NCBI GenBank assembly: GCA_017991835.1
Contig: JAGOPY010000002.1
Location: 62,001 to 126,000, forward strand
Direction of reading: 5' to 3'
DNA length: 64,000 nt
From: Bacteroidales bacterium
Lineage (GTDB): Bacteria > Bacteroidota > Bacteroidia > Bacteroidales > JAGOPY01
This document shows, in pieces, positions 40,396 to 49,453 of the stretch. The notes below the pieces were generated by a model. The model saw only the letters and a program-made list of their open reading frames with translations, was not told where the DNA came from and made no database searches. Position 1 is the stretch's first letter. Each line of letters opens with the position of its first letter. The position numbers and the translations under genes are program-made.

Positions 40396-42762
40396 TCAGA
40401 AGGGATATCCGATCCCAAAGTTGATGATGACATCGGAGATATGCCAGTCATTGGCTACCCAACGTTTGCCTGCCGGCATTGCAGGCTGGCGAAGCGGAGT
40501 GGCAAAATCGACACGCAAAATGAAAAAATTGAAATCAAGCCTCAGCCCAAGCCCCACATCTATGGCGAACTCCTTGTAAAACCGGTTGAAACTGAAATTA
40601 CCTCCGGCATATGACTCCTGTTCCTTCATCAGCCATATGTTGCCAATGTCTGCAAAAATGGCGCTTTTAATGAAACTGTATATAGGGAAACGCAGTTCCA
40701 GGTTGGCTTCAAGCTGAATATCCCCCATCCGGTCGAAGTTGTCGTCGGGATTATTGTATGAGCCCGGACCGAGCAAACGGTACGGCCAGCCCCTCATCCC
40801 ATTCGCTCCGCCGGCATAGTACCCTTTCTCAAGCGGCAGAAAGCGGGCATTGCCATATGGCCATCCTGCACCGAGAAACAGCCTGTAGGCAAACGAAGTG
40901 TTCCGTGTTATAACATTAAAGAACCTGAAATCGCCATCGATCTTCACATACTGGGCAAAGGGAATACCAAATAAAATGTACCTGCCTAAAGAATCAACCG
41001 GTGCATTGAGGAGGTTACTTCCCAGATTGAGTATGTTTCCGGCAGTTTCCAGGTTTCCTTTAAAGAAAAAGAAATCACGTATCTTTTTGATATCCTGTGT
41101 GTTGTAAGTATAAGAGTACCGGATGGCTGTGATAAAGTTATCCGTATACTGATTTTTGATCCTGTCGTTGGGTTCATCCTCTAAGACTTGCTTGAAATCG
41201 GGTGAGAGGTTCACATTCACCAGGCTCCAGTCGAACGGGAATATTTGATGCCGCTTCCGTTCCGACTCTTTCCAGTCATAACCAAAAGTTAGGTTGGTCA
41301 GCCATCGTTCAAACTCGGGCCGTTTTTCATAACCGATACCCAGGCTGATGGTTGTTTTGGGTCTGAAATACCTGGGAAAACGCTCCTGCCTCACAGGGAT
41401 CAGGAACCGGGGAAATAAAAGGCCCATTTCCAGGCCTGACTCAATAGTATTGAAGAATGGGGTGCCATCCAGGTATTCTGCATTACTGCCGAATATTTTT
41501 TGCGCTTCGAGCGCTCCGCGTGCTTTCATCCTGAATGTTTCCGATCCCCTGAAAATATTACTGTTGGTATAGGTGAAATTAAGCCCGATCCCCGGCCTTC
41601 CTCCCGAATTGGTCACTTCAGTCTCAACGGTGAAAGAGTGCGGCTTTCGTTTTGTAAGGTCTATCTGGCAATCCAGAATCCCGTCGGTGATCGTATCCGG
41701 TAATCCTGTGACAGGTTTGAACCTGATATTGGTGTACCCGAAAACACCGATCTCCGACAACCTGGAGCGGGTTCTTCCGATGTTCACCTGCCTGAAAGGA
41801 TCTCCCGGCCGGATAAAAACCGACTGAATAATGGTACGTGGATGAATGTGATCATCTTTCTCCTGGATGAGGAAATAGTCACCGCTGTATTTCTTTCTTA
41901 ACGCCCCCGGGATCTCAACGCTGATAGTATCCTGTTTTGCTGTCACCGGGGCCAGTGGATTAAAACCGGGGGTGATGTACACATTGCGTATGAAATACCT
42001 TTTATGGAACTGTGAAGAACCCCTCAGCGTATCATCCATCCAGGGTTTGACCTTTACGTTGATTTCCAGTTCATTGCTCCGAAATGCACTGTCGATCTCA
42101 AAGTAAATATAATCCCGTGTGAAGTAAAAATAGCCGTTGTTCTGCAGGATTTCGGTCATCCTGTCCCGTTCGTCATCCAGGTAAAAGGCATTATATTTAT
42201 CCCCTGTTATTATTCTGCTATCGGCTATTGATTTTTCTATGAATGAAAGCATTATACTGTCATGGATGTCATATCTCAACGACTTTACCCGGTATGGAAC
42301 TGACGGAGTGATCAGGTAATCTACGACAACCTTTTTCTTCCTTGAATGATTTGTTCTGAATTCAACGGAGGAGAAGAAATAGCCTGTTTTATTGAGGTAC
42401 TGCTTCATCTCGGCAATAGACTGCAGCGATGAAGCCGAATCGAAAACCGATGGGCGTTCTCCGGCTTTTTCCCTGAGCCAGGTCCTGAATTTGCTTTCGG
42501 GTTTGCCATGGGTTCCCAGCTTGTAAAAGTATAGTTTCACCCTGGCCATGCCGAGGAATTTATGGTTTGGACGGGGTCGGGCGATCGAAAGCAATTCATC
42601 GGATGGAATACCGGGATTCTTGTCCTGGAAATGGATCCTGTTATCGATCAACAATTGCTCTCCCTCGCTTAACAGTCGCGTATTTGAGCATGAGGATAAA
42701 AGTGCTGCAAGGCAGCAGGGCAGAATTATATATCGGGCTAAATATGCGAATGGAACCTTCAC
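40396..42762 (-). CDS. tamL: TamL-like BamA/TamA family outer membrane lipoprotein
   Basis: An Omp85-family barrel of about 788 residues. A lipoprotein signal ends in LLSSC (lipobox Cys25 from the start used here), followed by POTRA-type repeats and a C-terminal 16-strand barrel (Bac_surface_Ag) ending INFGIGYPF. A lipidated TamA relative is the Bacteroidota form called TamL. It helps insert or move material across the outer membrane. The longest reading begins with TTG at 42789, but a -7 promoter element overlaps that codon, so I use the GTG at 42762, which also gives a normal signal peptide. No tamB lies beside it. Confidence 0.75.
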   Translation of the reverse strand: MKVPFAYLARYIILPCCLAALLSSCSNTRLLSEGEQLLIDNRIHFQDKNPGIPSDELLSIARPRPNHKFLGMARVKLYFYKLGTHGKPESKFRTWLREKAGERPSVFDSASSLQSIAEMKQYLNKTGYFFSSVEFRTNHSRKKKVVVDYLITPSVPYRVKSLRYDIHDSIMLSFIEKSIADSRIITGDKYNAFYLDDERDRMTEILQNNGYFYFTRDYIYFEIDSAFRSNELEINVKVKPWMDDTLRGSSQFHKRYFIRNVYITPGFNPLAPVTAKQDTISVEIPGALRKKYSGDYFLIQEKDDHIHPRTIIQSVFIRPGDPFRQVNIGRTRSRLSEIGVFGYTNIRFKPVTGLPDTITDGILDCQIDLTKRKPHSFTVETEVTNSGGRPGIGLNFTYTNSNIFRGSETFRMKARGALEAQKIFGSNAEYLDGTPFFNTIESGLEMGLLFPRFLIPVRQERFPRYFRPKTTISLGIGYEKRPEFERWLTNLTFGYDWKESERKRHQIFPFDWSLVNVNLSPDFKQVLEDEPNDRIKNQYTDNFITAIRYSYTYNTQDIKKIRDFFFFKGNLETAGNILNLGSNLLNAPVDSLGRYILFGIPFAQYVKIDGDFRFFNVITRNTSFAYRLFLGAGWPYGNARFLPLEKGYYAGGANGMRGWPYRLLGPGSYNNPDDNFDRMGDIQLEANLELRFPIYSFIKSAIFADIGNIWLMKEQESYAGGNFSFNRFYKEFAIDVGLGLRLDFNFFILRVDFATPLRQPAMPAGKRWVANDWHISDVIINFGIGYPF

Positions 42763-42786
42763 CAAAGCGTACCGCAGCTTAATGGG

Positions 42787-42794
42787 CAAAGGTA
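42787..42794 (-). promoter_or_regulatory. Promoter -7 element for the TamL-like gene
   Basis: TACCTTTG on the minus strand fits TAnnTTTG and lies 24 bp before the GTG at 42762. It argues against translation from the upstream TTG. Confidence 0.5.
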
Positions 42795-42853
42795 TGGATT
42801 TTTGTGAAAAACCGAATGACCATTATATACTGTCGGGCCTTCCGGTAAATTTT

Positions 42854-42861
42854 TAATTTTG
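42854..42861 (+). promoter_or_regulatory. Promoter -7 element for the acyltransferase gene
   Basis: TAATTTTG fits TAnnTTTG and lies 17 bp before the ATG at 42879. It diverges from the TamL promoter 60 bp away. Confidence 0.5.
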
Positions 42862-42878
42862 CAAAAGAATGCCATCAT

Positions 42879-43430
42879 ATGTTAGCATTGTTCGCAAAAG
42901 CATTACTTAAAATTATGGGATGGAGGATAACCGGCGTTATTCCTCCGGGTACAAAAAAATGTATTATTGCGGTGGCTCCGCACACCAGCTACTGGGACTT
43001 TGTCATTGGACGGCTCGCATACTGGGTTATGGGAATCAAAGCCAGTTTTTTAATAAAGAAGGAGGTTTTCCGGTTTCCGTTCAAGTTCCTGCTCTTAAGC
43101 ATGGGTGGGATCCCGGTCGACAGGGGAAGAAGCAGCAAGATGGTGGAACAGGTAGCAGAGCAATTCAGGAAAGCCGATTCGCTCTATATCGTGATCACTC
43201 CTGAAGGAACACGCAAACCCGTCAGGAACTGGAAAAAGGGATTCTACTATATTGCCATGCAGGCACAGGTGCCCATCGCCTTAGGCTATCTCGACTATGC
43301 CCGGAAAGAAGGGGGAGTGGGTAAGGTTATCTTTCCCAACGGGGATTATGACAGCCAATTGAAAGAAATAAAAGAATTTTACCGGAGCATGACCCCGAAG
43401 CATCCGGAGAAATTTATCCTCGGAGATTAG
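42879..43430 (+). CDS. PlsC-like 1-acylglycerol-3-phosphate acyltransferase family protein
   Basis: A 183-residue acyltransferase of the PlsC/LPLAT family. The catalytic HX4D motif is His35-Asp40 (HTSYWD) and the phosphate-binding motif is PEGTRKP. It transfers a fatty acyl chain to a glycerophospholipid or another acceptor at the membrane. It is shorter than typical PlsC and lacks an evident N-terminal membrane segment. It belongs to the small subgroup common in Bacteroidota, whose acceptor is not settled. Confidence 0.88.
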   Translation: MLALFAKALLKIMGWRITGVIPPGTKKCIIAVAPHTSYWDFVIGRLAYWVMGIKASFLIKKEVFRFPFKFLLLSMGGIPVDRGRSSKMVEQVAEQFRKADSLYIVITPEGTRKPVRNWKKGFYYIAMQAQVPIALGYLDYARKEGGVGKVIFPNGDYDSQLKEIKEFYRSMTPKHPEKFILGD

Positions 43431-43862
43431 AAAACAATAATCGTCTAAATTTCATTTTAATCTACGGTTTAAGGATTTCTCTTATTACTTTTGTCAACTG
43501 AATATCAATCGGAGGTCCGGAACTCAGATTGCTTTCGAGCCACCATCCAGGCCTTTAAAACGATCCCTTTCCGGTGGAACATATTGGAAATCACCAATAA
43601 CGACACTTTCCAGATTTTGATATTACTTTTTTGGTTTTTTTTGATAAAGTTGCATGAATGCGATCGAATCTTTATTTGTATACCCTGATCCCTCTGAAAG
43701 GTGCTATTTATACTTCTTTTCCGGGTCATTTCCTCTGCGAAAATCAGATACTAACAATAATGAGTTGATAAATAATCAATTGCATTTACTAAAAAGTTGT
43801 TTTTCAGAAATAGCTTTGTTTAACTGATATGTGTTTTAGTCCTTTAATCTAAATAAAACGTC
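43431..43862. other. Intergenic region before the giant repeat protein
   Basis: A 432-bp AT-rich stretch with no supportable gene. The only assigned element is a -7 box at 43811-43818. The remainder (43431-43800) shows no terminator, repeat or RNA I recognise. Confidence 0.4.
43811..43818 (+). promoter_or_regulatory. Promoter -7 element for the repeat protein gene
   Basis: TAGCTTTG fits TAnnTTTG and lies 44 bp before the ATG at 43863. No convincing -33 TTTG is seen. Confidence 0.45.
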
Positions 43863-46800
43863 ATGAAAAGAATTCTATTCTCAGGCCTGATATTCATTTT
43901 TCTTTGTAGTGTTGCCTTTGCCCAGGTATCGATTAACCCTAACGGAAGTCCTCCGCATCCCTCGGCGGGATTGGAAATTTCATTCCCCAACAAAGGTTTT
44001 TTGCTGCCCAGGCTGACATTCGAGCAGATGAACAATATTCCTGAACCGGCTGAAGGATTGCTGATCTATTGTGTTGATTGCAATACGGATGGATCAGGAT
44101 CGCTGGCGATATTCCAGAACCAGGCCTGGCGGGCTTTTAACCTGAATTGTGCCAAACCCAATACGCCGACTTCCGGTATTAAGGTTCCGGCTACTACCTC
44201 TATCGAATGGAAATGGAATCCGGTTCCGATTGCTGAAGGTTATAAATGGGGTTTGACCCCTGATTATGAATCGGCACTTGACCTGGGCGATACACTGGCG
44301 CACCTGGAATCAGGCCTTTCATGCTGGACCGAATACGTCAGGTATGTTTGGGCCTACAATGAATGCGGCGAATCGCAACCCCTCGTTCTCACCGGCAGTA
44401 CAACCGATATTCCGTTCACTCCGGCGCCGAACCCATTTCTGATCCTGCCTACCGAATCGACTATTCTCTGGAGCTGGCAGGCCGTTCCTGACGCCGTCGG
44501 TTACCGCACTATTTTTGGTAATAACCCTGATTTCTATTCGGCACAGGATATCGGTGATTCGCTGCTGATCCTGGATGAAGGTCTGGACTGCCTGACAGAA
44601 TACAAGCGATATGTATGGGCATATGATGAATGCGGATTTTCTACAGCTGTAATGATGACTGCCTGGACAACCGCCGATCCGCCCCCGTCACCTGCTGCAG
44701 GAACACATACAGCAACTTCAACGGAAATAATCTGGGACTGGAACAGCGTAACCGGTGCCGATTCATACCTGTGGAATGATATAGATGATACGACCGGATC
44801 AGTTAAAACCGGCACAACAACGAGTTATTCCGAATCAAACCTGAACTGCCTGACGAATTATACAAGGTATGTCTGGTCACTCAGCGAATGCGGTTTGTCT
44901 GATCCGACTGTTCTGCAGCACTCCACACTCAGTGACCCTCCGGCTGCTCCTGCACCGGCTGCTCATGTGCCATCGGCTTACCAGGTGGTCTGGAACTGGA
45001 ATGTCGTGGAAGGTGTTGATGGTTATCGCTGGGGTACTTCGAACGATTATAATGAGGCTGAACCTATGGGTACCCTGACCTCAAAAACCGAAACAGGGTT
45101 GAATTGCAATACCGATTACACGCGCTATGTATGGGCCTATGACGAATGCGGCGTTTCGGGTGTGACGATTCTCACACAAAAGACATCCCTTGATCCACCG
45201 GATGAACCCGTTGAAGCAGCGCATACACCTTCCCCGAACCAGATCATCTGGAACTGGAACCCGGTGGCCGGTGCCACAGGATACAGATGGGGAGTGACTA
45301 ACGTCATAGAATCCTCTGTTGATGTGGGAAATGTTACTTCCAGAACCGAAACCGGTTTAAATTGTAATTCTTCATACAGCCGTTACGTCTGGGCTTACAG
45401 TAGTTGTGGAACTTCGGGGGCAACCACCCTCACCCAGGTTACTTCTCTGGATCCTCCCGACGCACCGGTAGCAGCCACTCATAATCCCTTACCGACGCAG
45501 ATTACCTGGAACTGGAATGCCGTTGCCGGCGCTACCGGTTATCGCTGGAGCCAGAATAACGATTATGAAAATGCCACCCCGCTTGGCAACAATACATCCA
45601 CTACTCAGTCCGGACTTACCTGCAATACACCTTATATAAGCTATGTTTGGGCATTTAGTTCCTGCGGTGTTTCTGATGCGACACAGCTCAGCCAGACTAC
45701 CGCGCTGGATCCGCCGGCAGCACCTGTACCATCCACTCATGTCGCAACGGCCAATCAGATCACCTGGAACTGGAACAGCGTGCCGACAGCTACCTATTAT
45801 TTATTCAACGATGAAAATGATCCGGGAACGGCTACGAACCTTGGAAATGTGACAACTTATATCGAGTCCGGTTTAACTTGTTTCACCCCATATACCCGCT
45901 TTATCTGGGCAGCCAGCAATTGCGGAATCTCTCTGGTTACTAGCCTGAGCAAAACGACCGACCTTGACCCGCCTGACGCACCTGTGGCAGCCAGTCATAT
46001 CCCCTCATACAATCAGATCGTTTGGAACTGGAACTCGGTCCCGGAGGCTACGGGATACAAATGGTGGCCGACCAATGACTATAATGCGGCTCAGGATATG
46101 GGATCATCAACCACAAAGACACAAAATAACCTGGAATGTACCACCGAATATACCTGTTATGTCTGGGCATACAGTAATTGTGGCCATTCAGTAGTAACAT
46201 TGCTTTCAGAAGAAACCACCGAAAACCCGCCCGCTCCACCAACGCCAGGCACTCACAATGTTACGGCAACATCCATTACCTGGAACTGGAATGCTGTAGC
46301 CGGCGCCGACGGGTATAAATGGAATACCAGCAATGATTATCCGAATGCCTTTGACCTGGGCACCATAAGAACCGTTACACAAAACAGCCTGACCTGTAAT
46401 ACACCTTATTCAATCTTCGTCTGGGCTTATAGCGTGAACTGCGGAGTCTCCGCCCCGGTTACCCTGAATGCCACCACAGCGATGAACCCGCCGGCAATTC
46501 CTACCGCTGGTACACATGTCCCGGCTGTTAACGCCATCACCTGGAACTGGAATCCTGTTGCCGGTGCTACGGGTTATAAATTCAGCGCTACAAATAACTA
46601 TGCCTCAGCCAGTGATTTAGGGAATGTGACAACCTGGAATGAAAGCCTGCCTTGCAATGCAAGTTATGTGCGATTTGTATGGGCATATAATGGCAATTGC
46701 GGAAATTCAGGTTCCCGGACTCTTTCTGCCTCAACCCTGGCGGATCCGCCGGAATTACCTGTTGCCGCGGTCCATGTAGCGGAAGCGTACCAGATAACCT

Positions 46801-49160
46801 GGAAATGGCATCCGGTTCAGGACGCAACAGGTTACAGGTGGAATTCCGTGAATGATCTGGGCTCTGCATCACCGACATCAACCGATACCAATGCTACGCA
46901 GACAAACTTGAATTGCTTGTCAAGTTATACTTCATATGTCTGGGCCGTCGGTGCATGCGGAACAACAACCGCCGTTTCACTAACACAAATGACCGGCCAG
47001 GATCCGCCGGATGCCCCTTCTGCTGCGACACACATTGCATCGGCTAACGGAATAGAATGGCATTTCAATACAGTTCCGGAAGCTACAAGCTACAGGTGGG
47101 ATTTCGACAGTAATCCGGAAGGTTCTTTTGATATCGGAACGAATACAACCTGGACAGAAACAAACCTGGTATGCAATACACTTTATACACGGTATGTATT
47201 TTCAGTCGGGCCTTGCGGAACCTCTGCCGCTTCTACTTTTACACAGTCTACTTTAAACGAGCCTCCTGCAACCCCGGTTTCCGGGTCACACGTAGCGGCC
47301 ATTACTTCGATCGAGTGGAAATGGAACCCGGTGGCAGGTGCTGTCGGATATCTGTGGAATACGGAAAATACAACAGTGGGAGCCACCGATAAGTTCAATG
47401 TAACATCTCATACGGAAATCAACCTGGGCTGTAATTTGCCACAAACTGCCTTTGTCTGGGCTTATAACGGATGCGGCAATTCCACTCCGGTCACGCTGAC
47501 TTCAGCTACGTTACTTGATCCTCCTGCAGCACCGACCGAAGGAAATCACGTGGCCGATGTTGAAGAGATCGAATGGCATTGGAACACGGTATCGGGTGCA
47601 ACAGGCTACCTGTGGAATACCGTTAACGACACCACAAACTCTGTAGATGTCGGTGACATGACAACCTACACCGAATCCGGTCTGACATGTAATGCTGGTT
47701 ATACCAGATATGTATGGGCCTACAGCAATTGCGGATTATCGGGATCAACAACGCTTACCAAAATGACCATCACGGATCCGCCCGCATCGCCGGTGGCAGC
47801 AACCCATACCTCAACAGTTAGCCAGATCACCTGGAACTGGAATGCAGTTACAGAGGCATCTGGCTATAAATGGAATACTTCAGACAATTATGGTACAGCT
47901 ACCGACCTGGGCAATGTACTTACGGTGACTAGTACAAACCTGTCATGCAATCAGCCTTATACCCGGTATTTCTGGGCTTACGGTCCGTGTGGCGTTTCTG
48001 CTTCAACTGCCTTTACTTTCTCTACGACTAATGAAGCACCGGCAGCTCCGGCGGAAGGTACCCACATTGCCCTCTCCACCCAGATAACCTGGGAATGGAA
48101 TCCGGCAGAGGGAGCCACCGGTTACAGGTGGGGGACAACGGATGTTTATAGCAATTCAACCGATGTCGGAACGAATACTTCTTACACAGAAACAACCTTA
48201 AGCTGCAGTACCTATTACCAAAGATATGTCTGGGCTTATGGATGCGGCAATTCGACACCCACATTAATTTCCGCATCTACTACAGCTACTCCTCCTGACG
48301 CTCCGACAGCCGGAACCCACATCGCACTTTATACGCAAATTACCTGGAACTGGACTCCGGTAGCAGGAGCCGCAGGTTATAAGTGGAGCACTGTAAATGA
48401 ATACTCCGGCGCCACAGATAACGGAACCTCTACAACCAAGGTTCAAACGGGTCTCAATTGCGGCTCAAGTAATACGAGCTATGCCTGGGCTTATGACGGC
48501 TGCGGGAACTCAACTGCGCTTACGATGACCCAGAATACTTTACCATGCTGGGCTTGCGGCGATGAGTTGACAGTTTATCATGTGGCCGATACCGTTGCAC
48601 CGGTCACCAAAACTGTGAACTATGGAACCGTTTCGAATATCCCCGGCGAAACTACAAAATGCTGGATAACCAGCAACCTGGGATCTGATAACCAGGCCAC
48701 TGCCGTTAATGACAATACAGAAGCCTCAGCAGGCTGGTACTGGCAGTTTAACCGCGCCCAGGGTTACAAGCACGACGGTTCAGTCAGAACGCCGAATACG
48801 ACCTGGAACAGCAGTATCAATGAAACATCCAACTGGGTGCTGACAAGCGATCCGTGTAACCTCGAGTTAGGCGGCATCTGGCGTATACCCACGAATACCG
48901 AATGGTACAACGTTGACAATGTGGGCGGCTGGACCAACTGGAACGGCCCGTGGGGATCTGACCTGAAATTACATGCTTCCGGCAGTCTTACATCAAGCAG
49001 CGGAACATTGTCCGGTCGTGGACTTGTAGGGTTCTACTGGGCCAGTGTTCAAAGTACTACTACTTATGGAAGAGACCTCTACTTCCTGAGCGGTAATTCA
49101 CAGGTTACTACTGCAATCAAATCATCCGGATACCCCTTGCGGTGTATCAAGAATCCATAA
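43863..49160 (+). CDS. Giant secreted protein: 17 FN3-like repeats plus FISUMP domain
   Basis: A 1765-residue exported protein. A signal peptide (1-21, ending AFAQ) is followed by an N-terminal module with SAGLEIS...GFLLPRLT typical of Bacteroidota surface proteins. Residues ~99-1561 contain 17 FN3-like repeats of about 86 residues with consensus ItWNWNpVaGAtGYrW, a central Cys (GLnCn.. or similar), YtRYVWAY, then CG.S and DPPdAP. In nearly every repeat two Cys stand about 15 residues apart, which suggests one disulfide per repeat. The C-terminal ~200 residues are a FISUMP (Fibrobacter succinogenes major paralogous) domain ending YPLRCIKNP. No T9SS tail is seen. It is probably a surface or extracellular adhesin or structural fibre; the ligand is unknown. 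Confidence 0.85.
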   Translation: MKRILFSGLIFIFLCSVAFAQVSINPNGSPPHPSAGLEISFPNKGFLLPRLTFEQMNNIPEPAEGLLIYCVDCNTDGSGSLAIFQNQAWRAFNLNCAKPNTPTSGIKVPATTSIEWKWNPVPIAEGYKWGLTPDYESALDLGDTLAHLESGLSCWTEYVRYVWAYNECGESQPLVLTGSTTDIPFTPAPNPFLILPTESTILWSWQAVPDAVGYRTIFGNNPDFYSAQDIGDSLLILDEGLDCLTEYKRYVWAYDECGFSTAVMMTAWTTADPPPSPAAGTHTATSTEIIWDWNSVTGADSYLWNDIDDTTGSVKTGTTTSYSESNLNCLTNYTRYVWSLSECGLSDPTVLQHSTLSDPPAAPAPAAHVPSAYQVVWNWNVVEGVDGYRWGTSNDYNEAEPMGTLTSKTETGLNCNTDYTRYVWAYDECGVSGVTILTQKTSLDPPDEPVEAAHTPSPNQIIWNWNPVAGATGYRWGVTNVIESSVDVGNVTSRTETGLNCNSSYSRYVWAYSSCGTSGATTLTQVTSLDPPDAPVAATHNPLPTQITWNWNAVAGATGYRWSQNNDYENATPLGNNTSTTQSGLTCNTPYISYVWAFSSCGVSDATQLSQTTALDPPAAPVPSTHVATANQITWNWNSVPTATYYLFNDENDPGTATNLGNVTTYIESGLTCFTPYTRFIWAASNCGISLVTSLSKTTDLDPPDAPVAASHIPSYNQIVWNWNSVPEATGYKWWPTNDYNAAQDMGSSTTKTQNNLECTTEYTCYVWAYSNCGHSVVTLLSEETTENPPAPPTPGTHNVTATSITWNWNAVAGADGYKWNTSNDYPNAFDLGTIRTVTQNSLTCNTPYSIFVWAYSVNCGVSAPVTLNATTAMNPPAIPTAGTHVPAVNAITWNWNPVAGATGYKFSATNNYASASDLGNVTTWNESLPCNASYVRFVWAYNGNCGNSGSRTLSASTLADPPELPVAAVHVAEAYQITWKWHPVQDATGYRWNSVNDLGSASPTSTDTNATQTNLNCLSSYTSYVWAVGACGTTTAVSLTQMTGQDPPDAPSAATHIASANGIEWHFNTVPEATSYRWDFDSNPEGSFDIGTNTTWTETNLVCNTLYTRYVFSVGPCGTSAASTFTQSTLNEPPATPVSGSHVAAITSIEWKWNPVAGAVGYLWNTENTTVGATDKFNVTSHTEINLGCNLPQTAFVWAYNGCGNSTPVTLTSATLLDPPAAPTEGNHVADVEEIEWHWNTVSGATGYLWNTVNDTTNSVDVGDMTTYTESGLTCNAGYTRYVWAYSNCGLSGSTTLTKMTITDPPASPVAATHTSTVSQITWNWNAVTEASGYKWNTSDNYGTATDLGNVLTVTSTNLSCNQPYTRYFWAYGPCGVSASTAFTFSTTNEAPAAPAEGTHIALSTQITWEWNPAEGATGYRWGTTDVYSNSTDVGTNTSYTETTLSCSTYYQRYVWAYGCGNSTPTLISASTTATPPDAPTAGTHIALYTQITWNWTPVAGAAGYKWSTVNEYSGATDNGTSTTKVQTGLNCGSSNTSYAWAYDGCGNSTALTMTQNTLPCWACGDELTVYHVADTVAPVTKTVNYGTVSNIPGETTKCWITSNLGSDNQATAVNDNTEASAGWYWQFNRAQGYKHDGSVRTPNTTWNSSINETSNWVLTSDPCNLELGGIWRIPTNTEWYNVDNVGGWTNWNGPWGSDLKLHASGSLTSSSGTLSGRGLVGFYWASVQSTTTYGRDLYFLSGNSQVTTAIKSSGYPLRCIKNP
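44158..48546 (+). repeat. Tandem array of 17 ~258-bp FN3-like coding repeats
   Basis: The ITWNWN-type core recurs 17 times, from about 44200 to about 48340, with a period near 258 bp. Repeats differ from each other at most third positions, so the array is old rather than recently expanded. Repeats 5, 6, 9, 10 and 15 are closest to the consensus. Confidence 0.85.
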
Positions 49161-49200
49161 AATAGAATTGTAAGGAATAAATGTTTTATCACGTTTAACC

Positions 49201-49233
49201 AGAGGCTGTCAGTATTTGACAGCCTCTTTTTTT
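49201..49233 (+). terminator. Rho-independent terminator of the repeat protein gene
   Basis: A perfect 11-bp stem AGAGGCTGTCA / TGACAGCCTCT with a 5-nt loop is followed by a T run. It lies 41 bp behind the stop codon. Confidence 0.85.
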
Positions 49234-49277
49234 AACCTATTTTTTTACAATAACCTTAATATATCAAAATAAAATTA

Positions 49278-49285
49278 TACTTTTG
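49278..49285 (+). promoter_or_regulatory. Promoter -7 element for tRNA-Val
   Basis: TACTTTTG fits TAnnTTTG. It ends 13 bp before the first base of the tRNA. Confidence 0.55.
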
Positions 49286-49298
49286 CCACCCTCAAAAA

Positions 49299-49373
49299 GG
49301 GAGTTTAGCTCAGTTGGTTCAGAGCATCTGCCTTACAAGCAGAGGGTCACTGGTTCGAATCCAGTAACTCCCA
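49299..49373 (+). tRNA. tRNA-Val (anticodon UAC)
   Basis: A complete cloverleaf: acceptor GGGAGTT/AACTCCC, D-stem GCTC/GAGC, anticodon stem TCTGC/GCAGA with loop CTTACAA (anticodon TAC at 49334-49336), and T-stem ACTGG/CCAGT with loop TTCGAAT. Discriminator A is at 49373; CCA is not encoded. It has its own -7 element and a hairpin terminator behind it. No integrated element is attached to its 3' end. Confidence 0.97.
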
Positions 49374-49379
49374 CAAAAC

Positions 49380-49411
49380 AGGCTGTATCAAAAATTTGAT
49401 CAGCCTTTTTT
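49380..49411 (+). terminator. Terminator behind tRNA-Val
   Basis: A stem of AGGCTG/CAGCCT continuing into ATCAAA/TTTGAT (one bulged T) is followed by six T. Its 3' half contains the TTTG (49395-49398) that serves as a -33 candidate for the next promoter. Confidence 0.75.
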
Positions 49412-49424
49412 ATTGCTACTTTTG
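49395..49424 (+). promoter_or_regulatory. Promoter (-33 TTTG, -7 TACTTTTG) for the M16 peptidase gene
   Basis: TTTG at 49395-49398 and TACTTTTG at 49417-49424 are separated by 18 bp, close to the Bacteroidetes ideal, and lie 29 bp before the ATG. It is the only site here with both consensus boxes intact. Confidence 0.6.
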
Positions 49425-49453
49425 CCCATCTTTTGTAACCAAACATTTTTTCT

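Noticed and set aside
44158..48546. CRISPR array considered for the regular repeats
   Set aside because: The period is 258 bp, the units are coding in one frame and there are no unique spacers.
49299..49373. tRNA-Val as integration site for a mobile element
   Set aside because: No copy of the tRNA 3' end and no integrase gene is found downstream; the following genes are ordinary.
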